NCBI RefSeq assembly: GCF_033954835.1
Contig: NZ_CP121471.1
Coordinates: forward strand, 4,148,501 to 4,212,500
Source: Thiorhodovibrio frisius
GTDB lineage: Bacteria; Pseudomonadota; Gammaproteobacteria; Chromatiales; Chromatiaceae
Direction of reading: 5' to 3'
DNA length: 64,000 bases
Below the pieces are notes generated by a model that was not told the DNA's origin, ran no database searches, and saw only the letters and a list, made by a program, of their open reading frames with translations. The position numbers and the translations under genes are program-made. This document shows, piece after piece, positions 20,750 through 27,807 of the stretch. Every line of letters starts with the position of its first letter. Positions within the stretch are counted from its first letter, which is position 1.

Positions 20750-22687
20750 TTCCCGGCGGTGCCACAATATCTTGACCATGCGCAGCTTGACTCCCGGCTC
20801 CTCGCAGAACCGGACTTGGAGTGTTACACCATCCGGCTCCCAGTCTGAGGCATCCACCAACGGACGGGATAAAGGTTATGGAGTATTCGAGCCTTGGGCA
20901 GCATGCGGCGGATGTACGCCGCGAATTGCTTCCAATTGAGCGAGCGCTTTTGACTTCGCCGGTTGAGCCACTTAAAGAGCAGCCGTTGGGCAAAGTAGAC
21001 GTAGCTCGACAGCCCGCGACTGTTGCCACTCACACCGTAGTACTGAATGTGTCCTTGCAGATGCCGCGCAAGGAATGCCACCATGGCGTTCCCTCCCTCC
21101 CCACGCAACTCCCGCAGGCGTGCGTTGAGGGCCTTGAGCTTTTTGCGCAGGCGCTTGCCGTCGGTTTTTCGGCCAACGACAAAACGCCCCGTCCGGCTCC
21201 GCCCTACGTAGTGAGTGAAGCCGAGGAAGCTGAAGGTGCGCGCTCCCTGGCCTTGCGCCCGCTGGCGTCCGAGCCCTCTTGGGGTCAACAGGGCGCTGCC
21301 GAATTCCAACAACGCCGTCTTGCTCGGCTCGATCTCCAGGTCGAACTCGGCCAACCGCTCGCGCATCTCGCTGAGAAAGGCGCGGGCGTCGGCTTCGCGC
21401 TCGAAACAGGCCACAAAGTCATCGGCGTAGCGGATCAGGTAGGCCTTGCCCGCACATTGTCGTGCAAAACGCTTCTCAAACCAGAGGTCAAGGGCGTAGT
21501 GCAGGTAGATATTACTCAGCACGGGTGAGACCAATCCGCCCTGTGGCGTCCCTTCGACGCTGGCTGCGAACACGCCATCTTCCATGATGCCTGCCTTCAG
21601 AAACCGCTGGATGATCCGCAGTAGGTTTGGATCGCCGATGCGGTGCTCCAGAAAGCGCAGCAGGTGGGCATGGGAGACGTGGTCGAAGAAGCCTTTGATG
21701 TCGGCCTCGACCACCCATTGCGTCCGTTCGTTGGTGATGACCTCCGCCACACGACGCAGCGCATCGTGCGCACTGCGCCCAGGGCGGAAGCCATAGGAGC
21801 ACTCCAAGAACTCCGGCTCCCAGATGGCCTGCAAGATTTGGCTGAGGCGATCTTGCACCAGACGATCCTCGAAACTCGGAACGCCCAATGGACGCATGCG
21901 TCCATCCCCTTTCGGAATGTAAGTCCGCCGTGCCGGTTGCGGCCGATAGCCCAGTCGGCGTATCCGTGCCGATAAGTCCTCTAGGCGCGCTTGCACACCC
22001 TGGGCATAGTCCTCTTTCTTTATCCCATCAATTCCAGCCGCCTTGCGTCCGTCTTGGCGTCCGAAACTTTCGCGCAATCCGTCAGGATCGAATAATAGAC
22101 CCATCAGGGAGGTGAACCGCGTTCGCGGCTCTTCGCGCGCCTTCAGTGTGAAACGTTCAAGTCGTGTTGTCACGCTCTTCAGTCCTCTCTGGGTAGGGGC
22201 GTGTCTCCCTCTTACGTTATCTCAAAACCGCCACCCCTTTGCTCCACCGGAATTACCCAGCTTCATCGCTACTATGGATGGCTCCGACTTCCGTACACCA
22301 CCACCCGCGTCCTCGCTTTTACACTTGTTTGCAGGTGCCTGCCTCCAGCAGACCGACGCACGGATCTCCCTGGTTACCACGTGCTCTCAATATAAGGCTC
22401 GACACGGCCTCGGACCCCGGGGAGTATCCATGCCACTGACCATGACGCGACATGCATTGTTGCCTGCCGGGGGGCCAAACCCGTCGGCACTCTCCAACGT
22501 AATTTTCGGGGCTCTACGCCTTCAGGGTCGGCTTCACCCGTTACCTTTGCACCTCGCCTGTTTTCGTGCCTACGCACCGACGCGTCAGTTGCCCTTCGCG
22601 CCGTAAGGCTCGATACCGGGCTCGCGGCTCACGATTACCCAGGCGGGACTCTAACCCGCTAGAACACGCGGCCTTGCCAGGCCGCAC
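20750..22687 (-). mobile_element. Group II intron, 3' end approximate
   Basis: The 5' end is placed at 22687, where the minus strand reads GTGCGGCCTGG, fitting the GUGYG consensus. About 510 bases of structured RNA precede the reverse transcriptase. Domain V is clear at 20807-20839 on the minus strand: it starts GAGCCGGATGGTG, ends AAGTCCGGTTC, is 33 nt, and the ORF stop lies inside it. Domain VI and the exact 3' junction are not clear; the sequence after domain V (GGAGCCGGGAGTCAAGCTGC) is a poor match to a normal domain VI, so the 3' end is uncertain. The intron sits between repeat copy e and a broken ORF. Confidence 0.8.
20824..22173 (-). CDS. ltrA: Group II intron reverse transcriptase/maturase
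   Basis: A 449-residue intron-encoded protein. Reverse transcriptase blocks are present: RRTYIPKGDGRMRPLGVPSF, YGFRPGRSAHDA, ADIKGFFDHVSH, TPQGGLVSPVLSNIYLHYAL, and the catalytic YADDFV. A maturase (X) region follows with LNRRSQKRSLNWKQFAAYI. I see no HNH endonuclease domain, so it would belong to an endonuclease-less group. The C-terminus GSRMV is encoded by RNA domain V. The protein appears full length, so the intron may be splicing-competent if domain VI is intact. Confidence 0.93.
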   Translation of the reverse strand: MTTRLERFTLKAREEPRTRFTSLMGLLFDPDGLRESFGRQDGRKAAGIDGIKKEDYAQGVQARLEDLSARIRRLGYRPQPARRTYIPKGDGRMRPLGVPSFEDRLVQDRLSQILQAIWEPEFLECSYGFRPGRSAHDALRRVAEVITNERTQWVVEADIKGFFDHVSHAHLLRFLEHRIGDPNLLRIIQRFLKAGIMEDGVFAASVEGTPQGGLVSPVLSNIYLHYALDLWFEKRFARQCAGKAYLIRYADDFVACFEREADARAFLSEMRERLAEFDLEIEPSKTALLEFGSALLTPRGLGRQRAQGQGARTFSFLGFTHYVGRSRTGRFVVGRKTDGKRLRKKLKALNARLRELRGEGGNAMVAFLARHLQGHIQYYGVSGNSRGLSSYVYFAQRLLFKWLNRRSQKRSLNWKQFAAYIRRMLPKARILHNLYPVRWWMPQTGSRMV

Positions 22688-22701
22688 TGGCCCCATTTAT
22701 T

Positions 22702-22944
22702 CCTGCTGCTGCATGGAATGCCGGGGGTTTTATCGGGCCAATCGCCACGGCGGTGATTCTCGCGCTGGGGGACGTGCTCGGCGGTAACCTTCGGGGCTAT
22801 GCCGAGGCGTTCGTGGCGGATTTGCAGATTCCCGAGGCGGCGTTGCTGGATTGAATGCGCAAACGCCGAGGCCTGCCGCCGGATGAGATCAAAGAGGCCA
22901 GCGCATTTCAGGTCACTCAGCCGCTCTACACCCAATGGGATTGA
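22702..22944 (+). pseudogene. Broken ORF beside the intron 5' end
   Basis: A plus-strand frame reads GFIGPIATAVILALGDVLGG, then YAEAFVADLQIPEAALLD, a TGA at 22852, and continues in the same frame with MRKRRGLPPDEIKEASAF and a second stop at 22942. Codon use is like real genes here. I do not recognise the family. The frame is cut on its left by the intron and broken by the internal stop. The rest of 22688-23015 holds nothing I can identify. Confidence 0.4.
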
Positions 22945-23015
22945 GGCATGGCTGCGGCACGAGGTGGCATTTCAAATTAATTCGAGCCCCATTAGCCCAT
23001 TAATTAGAACTGCGT

Positions 23016-23261
23016 CTAGCTGAGTTCGTCCCCCGGTTGAGGTGGGTCTCGACCCAGACGCTCTAATACATCCAAGAAACGCGCTCGGTCAGCCCTTGCT
23101 GCGCGGCGCGTAAAGACTGTCTCAGTCTCCAGTGTGGCGACCTTCTCAGCCAGGGCGGTATTGATGAACTGGTTCAAGCTTACGCCATCACGCTTGGCAG
23201 CGCGGCGTGCCGCCTCCAGAATGCTCCGTGGCGCGCTCAATGCGTAGTTACTCTTACTCAT
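23016..23261 (-). CDS. Ribbon-helix-helix antitoxin for the PIN toxin
   Basis: An 81-residue antitoxin starting MSKSNYALSAPRSILEAARR and containing GVSLNQFINTALAEKVATLE, the HicB/CopG-like ribbon-helix-helix pattern. It overlaps the upstream toxin gene by eight bases, toxin first. It is a clear paralogue of the protein at 23965 (SVNQFIASAAAEKMAAM). Confidence 0.82.
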   Translation of the reverse strand: MSKSNYALSAPRSILEAARRAAKRDGVSLNQFINTALAEKVATLETETVFTRRAARADRARFLDVLERLGRDPPQPGDELS

Positions 23262-23679
23262 TGCGCAAAATCCTCGCAATCTCAGCCGGGCGGCACAGCT
23301 CAATCCCGAATCGGCTCGGTGCTATTCCGAAGTCGCGGACATTGAAGGTGACCAAATGCGTCGCTGCCGCATTTGCAGCCGCCTCCAGCACCATGTCGTC
23401 GTTCGCATCACGCAACAGCGGACGCCACAAGTACCAGATTGGCACCCGCTGCATGACGGCGGCCAACTGATCGAGAATGACATCCATGTCACCCGGCGTG
23501 CCTCCCGCACGATCGAGTGTTTCAGGGCGTTTGAGCACGGCTTCGTATTCCAGCAGCAGCGGCACGGACGCCGCCGCTGGCAAGCGACCGACACCGATTT
23601 CATGCAGCAAAAAACGGGAGGCTCCAGTCGGACTGACAACAGCCGAAACGACGACATCTGTATCCAGCACGACGATCAT
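23254..23679 (-). CDS. PIN-domain toxin (COG1569-type)
   Basis: A 141-residue PIN nuclease: MIVVLDTDVVVSAVVSPTGA carries the first Asp, LLLEYEAVLKRPE the Glu, RDANDDMVLEAAANA the central acidic cluster, and THLVTFNVRDF the last Asp strand. ATG 23679 is preferred over upstream in-frame starts that add cysteine- and methionine-rich residues. With the following antitoxin it forms an intact pair. Confidence 0.87.
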   Translation of the reverse strand: MIVVLDTDVVVSAVVSPTGASRFLLHEIGVGRLPAAASVPLLLEYEAVLKRPETLDRAGGTPGDMDVILDQLAAVMQRVPIWYLWRPLLRDANDDMVLEAAANAAATHLVTFNVRDFGIAPSRFGIELCRPAEIARILRNE

Positions 23680-23758
23680 ATGCCATAGCATATGAGAAAT
23701 GCAGCGCATGTCAAGCAATACCCATCTTTTGCTTCAGGAATTAAGCAAGGGAACACAG

Positions 23759-23849
23759 AAAAAAACCCGCCCCGATGACTCAGGAGCGGGGTTGTCTTGG
23801 GCTCTGGGCATCCGTGCCCGATGGGTCAGCCGCGCCGGGTTGGGCTTAA
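23759..23849 (-). repeat. Double-hairpin repeat, copy f
   Basis: The rightmost copy, separated from the others by the intron and the PIN pair. It has CTCAGGAGCGGG, so one hairpin base pair is lost, and GATGGGTCAG for GAGGGGTCAG. The PIN-toxin remnant begins two bases after its right end on the plus strand. The minus-strand T-run is long (TTTTTTT). Confidence 0.88.
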
Positions 23850-23850
23850 A

Positions 23851-23952
23851 ATTAGCCGTTTCATCGTCACGCACAATCTGAGCGACTTCCGACGGGCCGA
23901 CTCATTCAGCATCCAGGTTCGTCACACCGGCGCAGCTTCTCGAGTTTCTTGA
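23851..23952 (+). pseudogene. C-terminal fragment of a PIN-domain toxin
   Basis: With no start codon, the frame reads ISRFIVTHNLSDFRRADSFS then IQVRHTGAASRVS and stops. IVTHNLSDF is the last conserved motif of COG1569-type PIN toxins, so this is the tail of one, removed from its front exactly at the edge of repeat copy f. The next gene is an antitoxin of the matching family, which supports the reading. Confidence 0.65.
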
Positions 23953-23964
23953 GGATCCATTTCC

Positions 23965-24213
23965 ATGAGCGCACTGACCGTCCGTTTGCCCGATTCCCTC
24001 CATCAAACCATCAAAGAGCTGGCGGCTCGGGATGAGATCTCCGTCAACCAATTCATCGCCAGCGCCGCCGCCGAGAAAATGGCCGCGATGCTGACCCTCG
24101 ATTATTTGCGCACCGAGGCAGCCAAAGGCCGGCGCGAGGATTTCCTGCACCTGCTCGATCAGGCTCCAGACGCCCCGCCGCTCGCGGGGGATGAGTGGCC
24201 GGCGAGTTCATAG
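23965..24213 (+). CDS. Ribbon-helix-helix antitoxin, toxin partner truncated
   Basis: An 82-residue protein beginning MSALTVRLPDSLHQTIKELA with GGATCC-type purine-rich bases upstream (GAGGATCC). ISVNQFIASAAAEKMAAML matches the antitoxin at 23016. It should be a DNA-binding antitoxin. The only toxin sequence beside it is the PIN tail at 23851-23952. Confidence 0.82.
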   Translation: MSALTVRLPDSLHQTIKELAARDEISVNQFIASAAAEKMAAMLTLDYLRTEAAKGRREDFLHLLDQAPDAPPLAGDEWPASS

Positions 24214-24268
24214 CCTGCTGTTGCAAGGGGATGTTCGACCATACCAAACCCGCGTGAGGAGCGAATCA

Positions 24269-24721
24269 ATGCCTGCTATCTGTCTGAAAACAGCGGCTGC
24301 CGTGACAGGATTGACCAAGAGAACCCTGTGGCGCTACATCGAAAACGGCAAATTAAACACAGAAAAGCGAGAGAGCGAGGTGAAAACCCTGGTGGATTTC
24401 GACAGCGTGCTGCGGATCGCGGAGCTGGAATTTCCTACGGATAATTATGCAATGATCCTGGACGCGGATGCGGGCACGCCGGCGGCAGAATGCGAGTTTG
24501 GCCTGTGGCTGCTGGAAAATAGGCGCGAGACGCTGGCCGTGGAGTGGTTGCAACGCGCAGCGCACGGGGGCGTGGCCGATGCCATGCAGTGGCTTAGCCA
24601 GCTGTATGCGCGCGGTCAGGGCGTGGAGCAAGATGAAGCCCAGGCCGTTGCGTGGCTCAAACAGGCTGCCGCGCATGGCCATCTGATCGCGCAGGGGCAG
24701 ATGACGGGGCTTGGGCTTTAG
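24269..24721 (+). CDS. HTH protein with Sel1-like repeats
   Basis: A 150-residue protein. Residues 1-45 look like an excisionase-type helix-turn-helix (KTAAAVTGLTKRTLWRYIEN then GKL), and the rest contains Sel1-like repeats: AECEFGLWLLENRRETLAVE and AMQWLSQLYARGQGVEQDEA. GAGGAG precedes ATG 24269. Sel1 repeats form protein-binding solenoids, so it may be a regulator responding to a partner. A damaged paralogue follows 21 bases later. Function unknown. Confidence 0.7.
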   Translation: MPAICLKTAAAVTGLTKRTLWRYIENGKLNTEKRESEVKTLVDFDSVLRIAELEFPTDNYAMILDADAGTPAAECEFGLWLLENRRETLAVEWLQRAAHGGVADAMQWLSQLYARGQGVEQDEAQAVAWLKQAAAHGHLIAQGQMTGLGL

Positions 24722-24742
24722 CCCCAGCGCCGGGAGTTTCGG

Positions 24743-25299
24743 ATGCCGACCATCCACTTCGATACAGCCAAGGCCATCACCGGCCTGAGTCGCTCAAGCC
24801 TGTGGCGTCGCATTCGCGAACACCCGGGCTCCAGTAAAACCGTCGGCCCGACCAAGAGCCAGATGCGCACGCGCATCGACGTTGACAGCGCCTTGGCCTG
24901 GAACCGCTTGGGCACGCCGGCGCTCAATATGGTTTGGGCTTGCGGTTGTTTGAACTCGGCCACCCACAAAACGCCATTGCCTGGCTGGAGGAGGCCGCCA
25001 AGCAAGGTCATGCTGAGGCCAAGGAGCGACTGGCCGAGTGTCTGGTGCATCGCGGAGGCGGCGAACAAGACGAAACCGAATCCCAAGAGGATGGGGATCA
25101 AGTGACGATCTCATTGCACCGCGAGCGAGAGGCCGACCTCCAGGCTTGGGTCAAATTGGTGCCGAGCGAGGATCTTGCAGTGCATATCAAGCAAGCGCTG
25201 CGCGAGTACATCGCCCGCTATGCTGGGGAGACGGTAACGGTGCCGGTGGTCATGCGGCGGATGACTGTGCCAGCGGTGCCCGAAGAGCAAGTCAATTGA
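24743..25299 (+). pseudogene. Frameshifted paralogue of the HTH-Sel1 protein
   Basis: The first frame reads MPTIHFDTAKAITGLSRSSL then WRRIREHPG, the same HTH start as the upstream gene, up to about 24915. The Sel1 repeat (AQYGLGLRLFELGHPQNAIA) continues in another frame to 25299, followed by a helical tail (VHIKQALREYIARYAG). The change of frame lies around 24900-24930. It could be a true mutation or a sequencing error. If corrected it would be about 185 residues. Confidence 0.65.
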
Positions 25300-25621
25300 T
25301 CGCTCAGTTGATGGCTCGACTGATGACTCAACGGCCTTGGTGACGGCTGCGCGGTGCTGGCGACGGGGCCCGAGGGCTTCGCAGACCTGCCGGTCACCGA
25401 GATGACCGTGTTGCTGGTGAACGGCGTTCGAGACGGAGTCGAGGGTGGCTTTCGCCGGCGCGGCCTTTTTTGCGCGCTGGCGGTGTGCGTGCGGTAGCGC
25501 AGCGGCCCACTGGCAGGGACAACACGAGCGCGCGCGGGGTTGCATCTGCGGCCTCGGGCAGCATCTGATGCAAACAACCGCCTGCCCATCTGGGCGCGCG
25601 AGGTTTTTACGGAGTGCGAAC
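25300..25621. other. Gap with no gene assigned
   Basis: This 322-base stretch holds only short frames. One reads EGFADLPVTEMTVLLVNGV (plus strand, about 25369-25430), which could be debris of a gene but is too short to identify. GGAG at 25611 belongs to the next gene. Confidence 0.5.
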
Positions 25622-26197
25622 GTGCGACTGACCGATATTGCCATCAATTTTGTCCTTTTTCAGATCGCCTGGCTGCTGTGTGTCATGGCCGGCGCTCAAG
25701 ATCAGCCCATGCTGGCACTGCTGGCAATGACCACCGCCGTGGGCGTGCATCTGGTGCGTGCGCCGCGCCCCTTGCCAGAGTTACTGCTCATGGTGCTGAC
25801 GGGCTGGTTCGGTGCCCTCTGGGATGGCACCTTGGCCGGCTTCGGCTGGCTAACTTACCCGTCCGGGCAATTCGCAACCTGGCTGGCACCCCACTGGCTG
25901 ATCGGGCTTTGGGTGCTGTTCGCCACCTTGCTGAATATCTCCCTGCGTTGGCTGAAGGGCCGCTATGCGCTGGCCGCCGGTCTTGGCGCCATTGGCGGTC
26001 CGCTGGCCTTCCTCGCTGGCGAGCAACTCGGCGGGGTAAGTTTCCCGGACCCGGTCATTGCTTTCCCGGCCATCAGTATTGGCTGGTTTTTCGCAACGCC
26101 CTTTCTACTGTGGCTTTCCATGCGTCTGGATGGGTACCGACCACAACTGCAATCATCGCCCAGACGAGTTTTAACTGGAGCAGCATCCAATGTTTGA
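25622..26197 (+). CDS. DUF2878 membrane protein
   Basis: A 191-residue inner-membrane protein with about five or six hydrophobic helices, e.g. IAINFVLFQIAWLLCVMAGA, LLLMVLTGWFGALWDGTLAG, LIGLWVLFATLLNISL and IGWFFATPFLLWL. I chose GTG 25622 (VRLTDIAIN) because GGAG lies seven bases upstream. Its family is DUF2878, usually found beside DUF1295, lipocalin and cyclopropane-fatty-acid-synthase genes. It overlaps the DUF1295 gene by eight bases. Function unknown; a role in membrane lipid modification is suggested by context. Confidence 0.82.
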   Translation: MRLTDIAINFVLFQIAWLLCVMAGAQDQPMLALLAMTTAVGVHLVRAPRPLPELLLMVLTGWFGALWDGTLAGFGWLTYPSGQFATWLAPHWLIGLWVLFATLLNISLRWLKGRYALAAGLGAIGGPLAFLAGEQLGGVSFPDPVIAFPAISIGWFFATPFLLWLSMRLDGYRPQLQSSPRRVLTGAASNV

Positions 26198-26975
26198 CCT
26201 CGGCATCTACGCAGCTGGCCTGGCCGTTAGCCTACTGCTGGCAATGTTTGGTTGGCTAGTGAGCATTCGCAAGCAGGATGTCAGCATTGTCGATTCGATG
26301 TGGTCGCTGTTCTTCCTGCTCATGACCCTCATCTATGTCGCGAGCGCCGAGGCACTGGGCGGGCGGGCCAGCCTGATGCTATTTCTGGTTGCGCTCTGGG
26401 CGATGCGCTTGTCGGTCTTTATTACCCTGCGCAACTGGGGTGAACCGGAAGACCGGCGCTACCAGGCCATCCGCCGGGACAACGAACCCAATTTCTGGAT
26501 AAAGAGTCTGTATATCGTCTTCGGCCTGCAAGCGATTCTGGCCTGGGTGATTTCCCTGCCCCTGCTCGGTGCCACCCTGAGCCCCGCGCCGCTAAATTGG
26601 CTGGATCTGGCCGGAGTCCTGGTCTGGCTATTCGGCTTTGGCTTCGAGGCCATTGGTGATCAGCAACTGGCCAGCTTCAAGGCCGATGCGCGCAACACCG
26701 GACAGGTGATGGATCGCGGCCTGTGGCGCTATACCCGGCATCCAAATTACTTTGGCGAGGCCTGTCTGTGGTGGGGCTTCGGGCTGCTTGCGCTGGCGGG
26801 CGGTGCCTGGTGGAGCCTGATCGGCCCGGCGCTGGTGACCTTCCTGCTGCTGCGCGTCTCTGGCGTGAAACTGCTTGAGTCCGATATCGGCGAGCGTCGC
26901 CCGGCCTATGCGGACTACATTCGCCGCACCAATGCGTTCCTTCCCGGACGGCCGAAGGCAAAAGCGGAGGCTTAG
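26190..26975 (+). CDS. DUF1295 membrane protein (methyltransferase/reductase-like)
   Basis: A 261-residue polytopic protein of the DUF1295 family. It has five or six membrane helices and the C-terminal RYTRHPNYFGEACLWWGFGL motif shared with isoprenylcysteine methyltransferases and steroid 5-alpha-reductases. It starts MFDLGIYAAGLAVSLLLAMF. The substrate is not known; with DUF2878 and a lipocalin it probably acts on a lipid. No cyclopropane-fatty-acid synthase is nearby, unlike many such clusters. Confidence 0.88.
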   Translation: MFDLGIYAAGLAVSLLLAMFGWLVSIRKQDVSIVDSMWSLFFLLMTLIYVASAEALGGRASLMLFLVALWAMRLSVFITLRNWGEPEDRRYQAIRRDNEPNFWIKSLYIVFGLQAILAWVISLPLLGATLSPAPLNWLDLAGVLVWLFGFGFEAIGDQQLASFKADARNTGQVMDRGLWRYTRHPNYFGEACLWWGFGLLALAGGAWWSLIGPALVTFLLLRVSGVKLLESDIGERRPAYADYIRRTNAFLPGRPKAKAEA

Positions 26976-27010
26976 CCGATGTCGGGGCCGATGTCGGGGC
27001 CGATGTCGGG
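26975..27010. repeat. Three tandem copies of a 12-base unit
   Basis: GCCGATGTCGGG repeats three times directly after the DUF1295 stop, in the leader of the lipocalin gene. In frame it encodes MSGP repeats, which is why the lipocalin frame extends far upstream; the repeat is unlikely to be part of the protein. Confidence 0.9.
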
Positions 27011-27062
27011 ACGTTCTGACCAAGGGCCCAGCCAACTTGACCCCATCGAAAAAACAACGAGG

Positions 27063-27653
27063 ATGCCAAACCGCATGACTTCCCCACCACGCCTGAAACA
27101 CCTTGGGCGCGCCTTGCTGCTCGCCGCCAGCTCACTCATTCTGTCCGCCTGTGTCGAAACCGGAGGAGAACCCATGGACACCGTCAAGCAGGTCGATCTC
27201 GAACGCTTTATGGGCGACTGGTATGTGGTCGCCAATATTCCCACCTTCGTTGAAAAAGGCGCTTACAACGCGGTCGAGTCTTATGCGCTCAACCCGGATG
27301 GCACCATAGCGACCACTTTCACCTTCAACAAGGATGCCTTCGACGGCGCGCAAAAAGTCTATCACCCCAAAGGCTTTGTGCTCGACACCAGCACCAACGC
27401 GCATTGGGGCATGCAGTTTATCTGGCCGATCAAGGCCGACTATCGCATCGTCTATCTGGACCCGGATTATCAGCTCACGGTGATTGGCCGTGCCAAGCGC
27501 GATTATGTCTGGGTGATGGCGCGTCAGCCTGCATTCAGCGATGCCGAACTGCAACGCATGCGAGACTTCATCGCCAGTATCGGCTACGATGCGACTAAAC
27601 TCGAGCGGGTTCCGCAACAGACCGAGCGTGCGCCAACCAAGCCTGAGGGCTGA
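27063..27653 (+). CDS. blc: Outer-membrane lipocalin (Blc-like)
   Basis: A 196-residue lipoprotein. The signal peptide ends in the lipobox LILSACVETG. The lipocalin signature is FMGDWYVVANIP, with the beta-barrel strands AYNAVESYAL and YRIVYLDPDYQLTVIGR, and the C-terminal DYVWVMARQP. E. coli Blc binds lysophospholipids and fatty acids at the outer membrane. ATG 27063 (MPNRMTSPP) and ATG 27075 (MTSPPRLKHL) are both possible. It ends the DUF2878-DUF1295 cluster. Confidence 0.92.
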   Translation: MPNRMTSPPRLKHLGRALLLAASSLILSACVETGGEPMDTVKQVDLERFMGDWYVVANIPTFVEKGAYNAVESYALNPDGTIATTFTFNKDAFDGAQKVYHPKGFVLDTSTNAHWGMQFIWPIKADYRIVYLDPDYQLTVIGRAKRDYVWVMARQPAFSDAELQRMRDFIASIGYDATKLERVPQQTERAPTKPEG

Positions 27654-27807
27654 GCTTCTGGACATCTCCTTGCACTGGCGCCAGCTTTCCCCGACGCCAC
27701 CTAGGGCCACCTTGTGCTGCTGGCGTGACCGACTACTCGCCGGCCGGCGCGGAATCCGCGACACCCATTCGCCGCCCATGGGCTCGCTTGCCGCCTGATA
27801 CCTTGCC

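Noticed and set aside
22620-22687. A tRNA-Gly-like segment (GGCCTTGCCAGGCC loop)
   Set aside because: The loop resembles a GCC anticodon stem, but there is no acceptor stem or T-arm in the right order, and the segment fits the 5' end of the group II intron.
17843-23849. The six repeats as integron attC sites
   Set aside because: Some right ends resemble GTTRRRY (GTTGGGC, GTTAGGC), but the other ends run into T-runs and do not give the complementary core, and no integrase is in the window. I kept them as a repeat family of unknown mechanism.
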